From assembly GCA_037178625.1 (NCBI GenBank), contig CM074134.1, positions 1,984,001-2,048,000 of the forward strand: a stretch of DNA of 64,000 bases, given 5' to 3'. Under the pieces are notes generated by a model. It saw nothing but the letters and a program-made list of their open reading frames with translations, did not search any database and had not been told where the DNA came from. The stretch comes from Skeletonema tropicum. Lineage: Eukaryota > Bacillariophyta > Thalassiosirophyceae > Thalassiosirales > Thalassiosiraceae. Shown here piece after piece: positions 31,848 to 43,781 of this stretch (the stretch's first letter is position 1; each line of letters starts with the position of its first letter). Both the position numbers and the translations under genes were made by a program.

Positions 31848-33486
31848 TTATTTGATGATGCAAGTATCCATGTTATCAGCAAACTTCTTGTTGATCTTCG
31901 CTGCCTTGTGGTACACAGCTTCATAGAATGGATGGCCACTTCCCTTGTACCTCTTGTGAAAGATCAAACCAGGAACATCCGAAACAAAGCCGACTTTGAC
32001 GACACGTCCAACTTCCGCCATCTTACCGAATCGTGGATCGTCAACGTCCAACCACAAAGGATCTTTCAAATTCCAATCCATGAGACTGTGATCAAGGGAA
32101 TGAAGGATAGTGCCGACGAACATTGCCTCACCATCCGTACCCGGGAAAAACTTCTTGTGTTTCTCAAACTCAGCGAAGAAGATCGAACGCACTTGAACGA
32201 CAAAGCTGACAAACTCAGAATACTTGACGAGATCTGCGATTTGTGCATGTTGCCACACATTGCTCTTAATGCCGTGATTGAACGCTTGGACGAGTGGCTT
32301 CTCAGGCTTCAACCAGCCTGGTGAAGCAAGACCTTCATCCACCCAAGTCTGAAAGAATCCATTGAAGGAGGTGTAACCAAAGTAGTTGTACATAACTGTG
32401 ACAACACTGCTCTGCCTAAAGAATGGATTCACATTGGCCAAAGCTTCGTCAACATTGACACCCCAGTTAGCCATGGCATGAAGCTTGACATGCTGGGCTG
32501 CAATCGTGTTGAACCATAGAAGAATCAATGTTTCCTTTGCAGTGAGATTGATATCATCCATCTTTGCTTTGACGAATCTTTTTGTGTCCAAATCAATGTC
32601 AACTGCAAACAAGTCCGCTACTTGATAATTGCACTCATTGTCAACCCATGCAAAGTTGGCAAAGAAGAAGCCAGCGATGTTGCCAAGCTCACTGCCTTCA
32701 TCAGTGCGAGCATAGTAGTGAATGGCCTGAGTCTGTTCAAGCAGCAGCGTAGCACACATTGCTTCGTAGTCACATTCCGGTGGTTTGATGAGGTTACGCT
32801 TCCAGAGGAACTGACGGATGCGGAGAATAATCGTGCGACGCTTCCACAACATGTAGGAGAATGGACCGATGAAAGTAAATGCCCAGAGAAAATCGAAGAA
32901 GGGGACATAGCTGTACAACGTGCATACGTGCCAAGGAGTACAGATACAAAGACATGAGTGCACGTTTATGACAATCAAAAGAGCGACAACAAAATGACGG
33001 ATCAAGCCAGATAGATACGCACACATGATCCATATTCAACTCTTCCGCAGCTTCAACATGGTTCAAAGATCCGAGCAAAGCACCAGTCATCTTCTCCCCG
33101 AGATGTCCCAAAGCTTTCACAGATAAACTCATAGTTCTCTTGGCTCGCTGACGGATGACCTGATTCTCCTTCCTCGTGACCTCCATATTCTTCACGTCGT
33201 TCAACAATTCACAAGTATCAAATTGTTCATGATGCTTGCTATTGTTGAGGATCATCTCCTTGTTTTCCTGTAGTGTCTTAATCGGAGGCATCTTTCGGTT
33301 ACTTGGATTGTTCTTGTCACGACGAGTTGTTCGATGCCCTGAGAAGTGGATGTTCCACTCCTTGAAGACCCAATACACGTAGAAGAGATAAACCACAGCG
33401 AAGGCAAGCAGGCCCGTCAATGTTGGGATTGGGACTTGGTAGAGTCCGCTGAGCAAGAGCGCAGCGAGGATGGCTCTGATCATCAT
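31848..33486 (-). CDS. Unknown membrane-associated protein, copy 1
   Basis: Exons 33486-33023 and 32910-31848 are joined in phase 2 (CATGT|GTGCGT ... TGTACAG|CTATG), giving 508 residues. Residues 1-45 are two hydrophobic segments (ILAALLLSGLY, LLAFAVVYLFYVYWVF), then a basic stretch and a helical region. Exon 2 opens with another hydrophobic segment (FFDFLWAFTFIGPFSYMLW). The rest is globular and rich in aromatic residues and His, with the His pairs QHVKLHAMANW and LHSLDHSLMDW that could bind metal or haem. I do not recognise the family. It converges on the monooxygenase gene (265 bp between stops) and is the only gene of the unit duplicated intact, so selection for its dosage is conceivable. 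Confidence 0.75.
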
Positions 33487-33753
33487 AATGGAGAGTTTCT
33501 ACAGTTGTTGTTGATAAGTATTTGGTTGAATTTATGGCCACACTTCTTCTTATTCTTATGCGATGCCTGTGCCACATAATGACTGTTCTGTTACAGAATC
33601 TCTTTTCAACGCGGGTGGCATTGCTTCTAAGTTGTGACCCCACAAGAATTAGACATCAATGACGGGCAGTCATCAGGTATCCAAGACTAAACCGACAGTG
33701 CTTTTTTTGGGCGATTCTTTTTGCTTAATTTATGGCAACACTTCTATCGTACT

Positions 33754-34252
33754 GTACGGCTGGGTTCAAATAGCACTTTTGAATTCAAATCTGGGAGTTA
33801 GACAATGATTGAGGTATCAATGAGATCCTATGGACCAACAGGATGTGATTTCTGTTTCGTCTGGGCCTGTAGGACTAATAGTTGTGGTGTTATTGGCGGC
33901 CGTAGGAGAGGGTATTTCACCATGGTTCAGCTCATTTTGAGTGATGACTTTCTCGAAGAAAACTATTGTACGTAGGAATCAATCGGATTTTATACCCGGC
34001 ACTCGATCTGTCTCATCCAATTCCTAAAACTGGTGATTCCCACAAATGCTTCAATATGATAAAAAAAATCGGGGGACCACTTTTCATAGTCAGAAATGCA
34101 TGATAAAAGTATAAAAGTTTTCCTGAGTTACAGTTCTCCATAGTACTGATGCTGGCGCATGGAACGGTAAAAAAGGCAAGAAAATATTCCCACGAGAACA
34201 TGTTGAAAAGTGGTCCCCCAGTTTACATGGTGCTATTTGAACCCAGCCGTAC
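33754..34252. mobile_element. Non-coding element with 23-bp terminal inverted repeats (unit 1)
   Basis: The ends 33754-33776 and 34230-34252 are perfect inverted copies (GTACGGCTGGG...AATAGCAC), 26-27 bp if one mismatch is allowed. Inside, a second inverted pair (GGGGGACCACTTTTCA at 34071-34086, complement at 34204-34219) forms a hairpin arm. A 16-bp direct repeat, AATGACTGTTCTGTTA, occurs outside each end (about 33578 and 34268). No transposase is encoded, so it is a foldback or MITE-like element. Confidence 0.65.
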
Positions 34253-34509
34253 GGTATATAAAAGTATTAATGACTGTTCTGTTAAAAGAAGAAAGAATCT
34301 TAATTTCGACGTGGGAATTACTAGAGCGTCCTTAACTTATTACTTACGCAAAAAACTGAACGAAATGACGTCACTTGTGAGTTGTGGAATTTTTTGATGA
34401 CGTTTTGCGTAAGTATGATACATGTTTGTACATTCATTGTAAAGTTCACCCACTTTCACACGTTCTCCTCTCACACATCTTATTGCATACTTACACTAAC
34501 TTCTCACAG

Positions 34510-35720
34510 CGATTGAAATCTTGGACGACCAGTTGGGACTTGCCGACAAGGACTGGATGAAACCATACGAGTATATGCACCTTGCAGACACGAAGGGAAG
34601 AAAGGTCGCTTTGTGGGACATGAAATCACTCAAGCTCAAGAAAGTTAGTGAGAGGAGATCGTTTGGCTTTGCTAGTCGATCTGGTTTGCAACATGCCTTA
34701 TTAGACACTTTGAATTTGAAAGATGATGATGGGAATATCAAGATTGACGATGATCGTTTGCGCTGCAATAAGTCTGTTGTTGCCTATCAGAATATGAATG
34801 ACTTTGTGAGAGTGGAATTGAACGATGGAACGAAGGTCGATGCGTCGGCCCTTCTCGCATGTGATGGTATACACAGTGCTGTTCGAAAACATATGCATAG
34901 GGATGTTGACGATCCTCTCAACTATTGCGGTCAAGAGTGCTGGTGGGGAAAGACTACAGTCAAACCTGGAAGTGAGTTGGATAATGAACTGCGGCGCCTC
35001 ATTGCGTCCGAGAAAAGCATGAAAAATGACGGGAACACATCCATCATTGCAATTGGCACCAAAAACATGCCTGGAATATTCTTCAGCTGCGAAATCGCTC
35101 CAAATGAGCATGCTTGGGGGTATGTGCTTGCGAACAAGACACCGCCAAATGCCAATGCTTCCAATGATTTGACTCGGAGGGGCGGGAAAGTTTTGACAGC
35201 TGAAGAGAAGAAACGCGAAATCGATGATATGGTTGCAGATTCCAGTAGAGTTTTAAAGTTGATTGTGCAACAACCATCTCCAGGCGAAATCACTCGTGCT
35301 GGGTTCTTTGATCGGAAAAATCTGAACTTGAGCTATATTGATGGTCGTGTAGCTCTCTTGGGTGATTCGGCCCATCCTCAATCACCCATGATGGGCCAAG
35401 GGGCGAACATGGCAATTGTTGATGGATATGTTGCAGCCACTCGTCTCTCGGCTGCGATGAAGGATTCCAGCGGTAGTGGCAGTGTTGAGCGATCTCTGTT
35501 GGATTATGATTCCAAAGTCAGAAGGAAAGAGAACAATGTTGTGATCAAGAAAGCCCGAACGTATGGGAAATGGTGTGCAAGTAAGAATCGTTTTTATTGC
35601 TTTGCACTGAAAGCAGCGATTAAATGCATGTCAGCATCTATGCTGGTATCTGAGATGGTTAGTGGAGACAAGTCGAATCAAAAGTTTGTAAGTGCTATGA
35701 GGGAAGATTTGCAACTCTAG
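34510..35720 (+). pseudogene. Monooxygenase copy 2, lacks first exon
   Basis: The sequence from the exon-2 acceptor to the stop codon is intact and identical in translation to the complete gene, but exon 1 with the FAD-binding GxGxxG is absent: the duplication began inside the intron. An in-frame stop lies four codons before the acceptor. The first in-frame ATG is in DKDWMKPYEY, which would give a protein without the dinucleotide-binding fold. It is probably a non-functional 5'-truncated copy unless a new upstream exon is used. Confidence 0.88.
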
Positions 35721-35985
35721 ATAGAGGAGGTGAATAATGCTCATTTAGTGTAGACCTGTACAGTAACATGTTTGTGCTCTTGTATTTAGTATGTGATGAC
35801 GATGGAAACGAGCAAACTCAATATCTGTTCTCCCTTCATCGTGTGGCTTATGCTCAAACTCTTGCATTGCAAATCAATTCATAGTAGAGTAGGAGTAGTA
35901 AGAATGAAACGAGAATTCTATACAATTACAGGAGTTTTCACATTTACTCGATGATCTAAATCAATACAGTGGCAATGCTGCACAA

Positions 35986-37624
35986 TTATTTGATGATGCA
36001 AGTATCCATGTTATCAGCAAACTTCTTGTTGATCTTCGCTGCCTTGTGGTACACAGCTTCATAGAATGGATGGCCACTTCCCTTGTACCTCTTGTGAAAG
36101 ATCAAACCAGGAACATCCGAAACAAAGCCGACTTTGACGACACGTCCAACTTCCGCCATCTTACCGAATCGTGGATCGTCAACGTCCAACCACAAAGGAT
36201 CTTTCAAATTCCAATCCATGAGACTGTGATCAAGGGAATGAAGGATAGTGCCGACGAACATTGCCTCACCATCCGTACCCGGGAAAAACTTCTTGTGTTT
36301 CTCAAACTCAGCGAAGAAGATCGAACGCACTTGAACGACAAAGCTGACAAACTCAGAATACTTGACGAGATCTGCGATTTGTGCATGTTGCCACACATTG
36401 CTCTTAATGCCGTGATTGAACGCTTGGACGAGTGGCTTCTCAGGCTTCAACCAGCCTGGTGAAGCAAGACCTTCATCCACCCAAGTCTGAAAGAATCCAT
36501 TGAAGGAGGTGTAACCAAAGTAGTTGTACATAACTGTGACAACACTGCTCTGCCTAAAGAATGGATTCACATTGGCCAAAGCTTCGTCAACATTGACACC
36601 CCAGTTAGCCATGGCATGAAGCTTGACATGCTGGGCTGCAATCGTGTTGAACCATAGAAGAATCAATGTTTCCTTTGCAGTGAGATTGATATCATCCATC
36701 TTTGCTTTGACGAATCTTTTTGTGTCCAAATCAATGTCAACTGCAAACAAGTCCGCTACTTGATAATTGCACTCATTGTCAACCCATGCAAAGTTGGCAA
36801 AGAAGAAGCCAGCGATGTTGCCAAGCTCACTGCCTTCATCAGTGCGAGCATAGTAGTGAATGGCCTGAGTCTGTTCAAGCAGCAGCGTAGCACACATTGC
36901 TTCGTAGTCACATTCCGGTGGTTTGATGAGGTTACGCTTCCAGAGGAACTGACGGATGCGGAGAATAATCGTGCGACGCTTCCACAACATGTAGGAGAAT
37001 GGACCGATGAAAGTAAATGCCCAGAGAAAATCGAAGAAGGGGACATAGCTGTACAACGTGCATACGTGCCAAGGAGTACAGATACAAAGACATGAGTGCA
37101 CGTTTATGACAATCAAAAGAGCGACAACAAAATGACGGATCAAGCCAGATAGATACGCACACATGATCCATATTCAACTCTTCCGCAGCTTCAACATGGT
37201 TCAAAGATCCGAGCAAAGCACCAGTCATCTTCTCCCCGAGATGTCCCAAAGCTTTCACAGATAAACTCATAGTTCTCTTGGCTCGCTGACGGATGACCTG
37301 ATTCTCCTTCCTCGTGACCTCCATATTCTTCACGTCGTTCAACAATTCACAAGTATCAAATTGTTCATGATGCTTGCTATTGTTGAGGATCATCTCCTTG
37401 TTTTCCTGTAGTGTCTTAATCGGAGGCATCTTTCGGTTACTTGGATTGTTCTTGTCACGACGAGTTGTTCGATGCCCTGAGAAGTGGATGTTCCACTCCT
37501 TGAAGACCCAATACACGTAGAAGAGATAAACCACAGCGAAGGCAAGCAGGCCCGTCAATGTTGGGATTGGGACTTGGTAGAGTCCGCTGAGCAAGAGCGC
37601 AGCGAGGATGGCTCTGATCATCAT
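35986..37624 (-). CDS. Unknown membrane-associated protein, copy 2
   Basis: Exons 37624-37161 and 37048-35986 encode the same 508-residue protein as copy 1, with identical translation in both exons. Both splice sites, the start ATG and the 5' flank are preserved, so this copy should be expressed. Features and uncertainty are as for copy 1. Confidence 0.75.
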
Positions 37625-37892
37625 AATGGAGAGTTTCTACAGTTGTTGTTGATAAGTATTTGGTTGAATTTATGGCCACACTTCTTCTTATTCTTATGCG
37701 ATGCCTGTGCCACATAATGACTGTTCTGTTACAGAATCTCTTTTCAACGCGGGTGGCATTGCTTCTAAGTTGTGACCCCACAAGAATTAGACATCAATGA
37801 CCGGGCAGTCATCAGGTATCCAAGACTAAACCGACAGTGCTTTTTTTGGGCGATTCTTTTTGCTTAATTTATGGCAACACTTCTATCGTACT

Positions 37893-38391
37893 GTACGGCT
37901 GGGTTCAAATAGCACTTTTGAATTCAAATCTGGGAGTTAGACAATGATTGAGGTATCAATGAGATCCTATGGACCAACAGGATGTGATTTCTGTTTCGTC
38001 TGGGCCTGTAGGACTAATAGTTGTGGTGTTATTGGCGGCCGTAGGAGAGGGTATTTCACCATGGTTCAGCTCATTTTGAGTGATGACTTTCTCGAAGAAA
38101 ACTATTGTACGTAGGAATCAATCGGATTTTATACCCGGCACTCGATCTGTCTCATCCAATTCCTAAAACTGGTGATTCCCACAAATGCTTCAATATGATA
38201 AAAAAAATCGGGGGACCACTTTTCATAGTCAGAAATGCATGATAAAAGTATAAAAGTTTTCCTGAGTTACAGTTCTCCATAGTACTGATGCTGGCGCATG
38301 GAACGGTAAAAAAGGCAAGAAAATATTCCCACGAGAACATGTTGAAAAGTGGTCCCCCAGTTTACATGGTGCTATTTGAACCCAGCCGTAC
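37893..38391. mobile_element. Non-coding element with terminal inverted repeats (unit 2)
   Basis: Same inverted-end element as at 33754-34252, copied as part of the tandem unit. It was therefore present before the array expanded. No third copy is visible because unit 3 is truncated. Confidence 0.65.
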
Positions 38392-38648
38392 GGTATATAA
38401 AAGTATTAATGACTGTTCTGTTAAAAGAAGAAAGAATCTTAATTTCGACGTGGGAATTACTAGAGCGTCCTTAACTTATTACTTACGCAAAAAACTGAAC
38501 GAAATGACGTCACTTGTGAGTTGTGGAATTTTTTGATGACGTTTTGCGTAAGTATGATACATGTTTGTACATTCATTGTAAAGTTCACCCACTTTCACAC
38601 GTTCTCCTCTCACACATCTTATTGCATACTTACACTAACTTCTCACAG

Positions 38649-39859
38649 CGATTGAAATCTTGGACGACCAGTTGGGACTTGCCGACAAGGACTGGATGAA
38701 ACCATACGAGTATATGCACCTTGCAGACACGAAGGGAAGAAAGGTCGCTTTGTGGGACATGAAATCACTCAAGCTCAAGAAAGTTAGTGAGAGGAGATCG
38801 TTTGGCTTTGCTAGTCGATCTGGTTTGCAACATGCCTTATTAGACACTTTGAATTTGAAAGATGATGATGGGAATATCAAGATTGACGATGATCGTTTGC
38901 GCTGCAATAAGTCTGTTGTTGCCTATCAGAATATGAATGACTTTGTGAGAGTGGAATTGAACGATGGAACGAAGGTCGATGCGTCGGCCCTTCTCGCATG
39001 TGATGGTATACACAGTGCTGTTCGAAAACATATGCATAGGGATGTTGACGATCCTCTCAACTATTGCGGTCAAGAGTGCTGGTGGGGAAAGACTACAGTC
39101 AAACCTGGAAGTGAGTTGGATAATGAACTGCGGCGCCTCATTGCGTCCGAGAAAAGCATGAAAAATGACGGGAACACATCCATCATTGCAATTGGCACCA
39201 AAAACATGCCTGGAATATTCTTCAGCTGCGAAATCGCTCCAAATGAGCATGCTTGGGGGTATGTGCTTGCGAACAAGACACCGCCAAATGCCAATGCTTC
39301 CAATGATTTGACTCGGAGGGGCGGGAAAGTTTTGACAGCTGAAGAGAAGAAACGCGAAATCGATGATATGGTTGCAGATTCCAGTAGAGTTTTAAAGTTG
39401 ATTGTGCAACAACCATCTCCAGGCGAAATCACTCGTGCTGGGTTCTTTGATCGGAAAAATCTGAACTTGAGCTATATTGATGGTCGTGTAGCTCTCTTGG
39501 GTGATTCGGCCCATCCTCAATCACCCATGATGGGCCAAGGGGCGAACATGGCAATTGTTGATGGATATGTTGCAGCCACTCGTCTCTCGGCTGCGATGAA
39601 GGATTCCAGCGGTAGTGGCAGTGTTGAGCGATCTCTGTTGGATTATGATTCCAAAGTCAGAAGGAAAGAGAACAATGTTGTGATCAAGAAAGCCCGAACG
39701 TATGGGAAATGGTGTGCAAGTAAGAATCGTTTTTATTGCTTTGCACTGAAAGCAGCGATTAAATGCATGTCAGCATCTATGCTGGTATCTGAGATGGTTA
39801 GTGGAGACAAGTCGAATCAAAAGTTTGTAAGTGCTATGAGGGAAGATTTGCAACTCTAG
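38649..39859 (+). pseudogene. Monooxygenase copy 3, lacks first exon
   Basis: Exon 2 is complete and unchanged in translation, again without exon 1 or the FAD-binding motif. The situation is the same as for copy 2. The absence of any stop or frameshift in both truncated copies shows that the amplification is recent or is being homogenised. Confidence 0.88.
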
Positions 39860-40124
39860 ATAGAGGAGGTGAATAATGCTCATTTAGTGTAGACCTGTAC
39901 AGTAACATGTTTGTGCTCTTGTATTTAGTATGTGATGACGATGGAAACGAGCAAACTCAATATCTGTTCTCCCTTCATCGTGTGGCTTATGCTCAAACTC
40001 TTGCATTGCAAATCAATTCATAGTAGAGTAGGAGTAGTAAGAATGAAACGAGAATTCTATACAATTACAGGAGTTTTCACATTTACTCGATGATCTAAAT
40101 CAATACAGTGGCAATGCTGCACAA

Positions 40125-40319
40125 TTATTTGATGATGCAAGTATCCATGTTATCAGCAAACTTCTTGTTGATCTTCGCTGCCTTGTGGTACACAGCTTCA
40201 TAGAATGGATGGCCACTTCCCTTGTACCTCTTGTGAAAGATCAAACCAGGAACATCCGAAACAAAGCCGACTTTGACGACACGTCCAACTTCCGCCATCT
40301 TACCGAATCGTGGATCGTC
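40125..40319 (-). pseudogene. C-terminal fragment of the unknown membrane protein, copy 3
   Basis: Only the last ~65 codons and the stop remain. The reading frame is lost at 40320, where sequence unrelated to the array begins. It is a remnant defining the right breakpoint. Confidence 0.92.
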
Positions 40320-43300
40320 CGCTAGATTTGGCTGGAAGACAGGAATGAGCCAACAAGCTTACAACCTTTGTTTGTGAGCAACTTTTAGTTGCTGTCTGTG
40401 TTTGTAAGCAAATTCATCGGCTCGGGTCTCTGCTGCCTGCACAACTGACGAAGTTGATCATTCGATTAGAGCTGCAGCCCCGCAGAGATTTGACCATTAA
40501 AATTAAAGATTTTTCGGTGAATCACACAGATGGTGTTGCTCCTACATTGGAAGTCACTGGGTTCTTTTCCGTCATTATCCTTCTGGTGCCGCTGCTTGAC
40601 GTCAAGCACTACGACGTCCCTCCAAAGTCTCGGGGGAACCGGGGCATTTCCACCGCCGTGTCTTTCGACATGTGCTCCGATCGCAGTGTCCACACGCAAC
40701 CGTCTTTTGACGGGAGCTTTGAGGGGGGTTTGGATAGGATACGAACAGGGATATCATGGATGTTGCGTGTGTTGGTAGAAACGGTGACATATAGACTGTG
40801 GACAACAGGCATCGATGTATTGGGAAATGTTCTCAATGCCTTGATCTGTTTGGTTCATCTACGGTCTGCTACGTCCCTCAAGCAATTGCCATCGCTTTGG
40901 GTGGACTTGAGGGGGGTTTGATGATATTGGACATTATTTTACAACACATGTCCCGATATCAATGGTCTGGTTGGTTTCACAACACGAAGGAATGCTCTTC
41001 TCTTTGATTATTAAGAGAATCAAAGCGACATCTATGCTTGAGAGATTAGACCGCAGTTTTGCTTTGGTTATACTGTGGGGGGTGCACGGTGTGTGGATAT
41101 TCATCAACGTCTCCGTGTAGGCCGTTAAGCGATGTGCTCATAAACATTCGCAAATCCATCACGTCGGGGGAATACTATTAATTCGTCGATTGAGAGCTAT
41201 GCTCTTCCGTGTTGAGTTTGGTTTTTTTATGGTGCATTATTGATGCACAGCTGTACCGTACTCTCCTATTGTGGAGGACAATAGTGGAAGACCAAGTGGA
41301 GTTTGTTCTTCCTATTGCCATGAACTTATAAGAAGTGTAGTCTACGAGTTCCCTCAAGAGCCCTTTCCTCCCGCTGCGCATCCTACGTTATATGCTGCAT
41401 GGGGGATAAATTCAACAACGGGGAGTTCTGGGGGTGCTATACACTTTATCATGGTGAGAGTATCAAAGCAGGTGACGTTGGAAAAGAAGGTTGCTGCTTT
41501 GAATAATGTTGAGGGGGGTATGTGAGTACATGTACATGTTTCTCGAACTCGGGCCGTGGATGGGTAGTCATTTCCCATCTACGCCAGGGCATACTCTCAT
41601 TCATTCAAAGTAGATGGAGGTAGTCGGACTTCAGAGCTTGCTCTTCGGTTTGAATACTTCCTCACTGGATGCATCGAAGTACCATAGCCGACTTTGGTGT
41701 CGTGGCACGTAGATGCAAACAAAGTCAGTGACCAATTTGATTGTTGAATGAAATGTTTTGTTGGGAAATCGTTCCTATCATTAGGAATTTGATTAGTGGA
41801 TATTTCTTCGACAATGTTTTGGGGATGGGATGAGGGGGGCAAGTTTGGTTCTAGCTTTCAATACCTTGCGGTGTTGATGCACAGATGTAGAATACTTCTG
41901 GCTCTGTGAGATGATACACGTCTCACATTGCAGTAGTACCAAAACTCGTCGAAACACTGAAGTCTTTTCCACGCCTCATGGCCGTCTATGCAATAAGGTG
42001 GATGAGTGAGTGTAGGGAGTGTCTGACAGATGTACTTGTCACGACACTTTGCAGAAAGGCTTCCCTTACAATGGCATTCCTTCTAATGTCACATTTTTGC
42101 GTCGCAGAGGAGAAAGACGCATTGAACATCTGGTCTCAGCCATTTCATTGTGGCGACCATATTGGCACAATCTCGATGGGATGAGATAGGTTAGTTCTCT
42201 CATTTTTGCTGAGTACTCGGGAGAAGCAATTCTCACGGGGACTTAGCCTGGAATTGGATGCAAGTATCCAATTCTCAATAGACCGGGAAATGATGGCACA
42301 TCTAGCGGAAAGTCTAATGGGGGTTACAGTCTCCCTCCATGTACTTGTCATCGGGGATGAGTAGACTTCCAGCAAGTGATTGCGCATTCTTTAGCGATCT
42401 CTACAGAGGTGTCACATTATAAGATGCTCTCTGGGGAAGAGAGTAGAGCATCTACCAGAGAAGATATTTAAATGTTCGTGAGCTGCGATTCCATCCAGCG
42501 TGAAGTTTGCACTGCATCAAGATGACTAAGTAGTTTACCGAGTAATTGCATCGTCGTTGAGAGTTGAGATGCAAACAACTGGATGAAGACCGGAAATGGA
42601 CAGGTATCGAATCTCTGCCAAGTACCAAGAAATGAACATTCAGGCTCGTTGGAGCTAAGTATTTATGCTCAGGTTCGAATATCTCAAGAATCGAACGCTG
42701 AGGCAAAAAATGCATCGAACTAGAATACAGTTCGATGGGTAGTGCTGTTCCTGCGCTCGTGGAGGCTGTGTAGCTGATCACAGTCGGGGTATGAGCAAGC
42801 AAAGCAATACGTAGGGACGGAATTACGCCGCCAGATGTTTAAGTACTTCGCATCTGGGAGAAATATGGTGGGGGGAGTTTCAGCAGCGGTGCTGAAAATG
42901 GTCTGTCGTTAAACCTGTTGATTGGCAATCGAATGCATTGTTTCTCTACTACAAACAGTTCATAGCAAAGTACAGATGCACATGAGGCCATGCTTTCTTT
43001 GTTCTGGGAAACAACCAAGACTGTGACTCGGAGCCTTTTAACGAGGTCTCGGAAGGAAGATATTCTATCAACGTTTCCTACCCTCGCCCCAGTACCAGTA
43101 GTGGACATTTGCACTCATGCTTACTTTCAGCCTTATGAAGTGCAAGTTACTGGAGACTGGGCGAGGCCCTGGAACGGAACAGGTATCTCCAGTAGGTTCG
43201 GCAAATCCCTTCAAAGAATGTCCTGATCAGAGACGTAACTGATCTTGATACTTCAAAAGATAGGTAATCGAGTTGGGCGATTCCCCCCCCCAAGTTTATC

Positions 43301-43781
43301 AGAGTTATCGTTGGTTGCTGCGATGCTCTGCGGTTCATGACGCTGAGAGACAACTCTCAGTTTCGCGTTCTTTAGTTCACTAAGGTTATTGGATATTACT
43401 TACTTCTATCCTGTCCCGCTTCTACTTGACTTGATCAGAGATGGCCGACACACCCTGCAGAGCTAGCGATGGCGTTGCTTCAAAGCTGAATCCCACGCCA
43501 CACGCACAGACTCTCGCCCGAGAGACCGGTATCCAAGACGCCCGATAGGGCCAGCTGCGATTCTTAGCGATAGGGGAAAGCGTTTTTGTTTTTCTTGGAT
43601 TCTGGTTTGGACTGACTGCGGACTGCGACCGCCCGGGCGGACGGTTGGATCTGGCTGGATGGAAGGCTGCATGCGGAGCGCGCTGCTTGCTACTATGTAA
43701 GTGCTATTATTACCATAAGTACTTATGCTCTTCTCAAAACGGCACTCTGCTTTTGCGGGCTAGCGACTATATATTGTGACC
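40320..43781. other. Gene-poor 3.4-kb region with decayed coding-like pieces
   Basis: There is no intact gene. Several stretches look protein-derived but are broken by stops and shifts. On the plus strand these are about 40745-41010 (DIMDVACVGRNGDI, then stop, then VCYVPQAIAIALGGLEGG) and 41271-41525 (GINSTTGSSGGAI, reminiscent of the active-site region of trypsin-like proteases). On the minus strand, 42387-41880 includes KCRDKYICQTLPTL and CIDGHEAWKRLQCFDEFWYY. A GAGGGGGGT element recurs at about 40723, 40910, 41513 and 41830, and a run of nine or more C lies at about 43285. Composition and lack of genes contrast with both flanks. Confidence 0.5.
42452..43114 (-). pseudogene. Possible decayed minus-strand gene
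   Basis: Reading from 43114, a frame with ISSFRDLVKRLRVTVLVVSQNKES is followed by a stop near 42839. A second frame then continues with IALLAHTPTVISYTASTSAG and LEIFEPEHKYLAPTSLNVHF to about 42560. The two parts together resemble one globular protein, perhaps a glycosyltransferase-like fold, but no motif is decisive. The frame is shifted at about 42840-42850 and no start is apparent. Confidence 0.3.

Larger units (their letters stand above)
30276..34413. repeat. Tandem array unit 1 (4138 bp)
   Basis: The unit starts in the monooxygenase intron at TATGATACATG and ends immediately before the next TATGATACATG at 34414. It contains monooxygenase exon 2 (plus), the convergent membrane-protein gene (minus) and ~930 bp of non-coding sequence. 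It differs from units 2 and 3 by very few bases, for example GAATTCTTTAC here against GAATTCTATAC in both later units. Confidence 0.97.
34414..38552. repeat. Tandem array unit 2 (4139 bp)
   Basis: Nearly identical to unit 1, with one extra C at about 37802 (GACCGGGCAG against GACGGGCAG) explaining the one-base length difference. It is complete. Confidence 0.97.
38553..40319. repeat. Tandem array unit 3, truncated
   Basis: Identity to units 1 and 2 runs from TATGATACATG through monooxygenase exon 2 and into the 3' part of the membrane-protein gene. It ends at ...TGGATCGTC (40319), after which the sequence is unrelated. The expected right flank of the ancestral locus is therefore missing. Confidence 0.95.

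Noticed and set aside
34149..34397. 82-codon plus frame at the end of each array unit, considered as a new first exon for the truncated monooxygenase copies
   Set aside because: It ends in a stop before the GTAAGT at the junction, and the small ATG frame that reaches the donor joins exon 2 out of frame.
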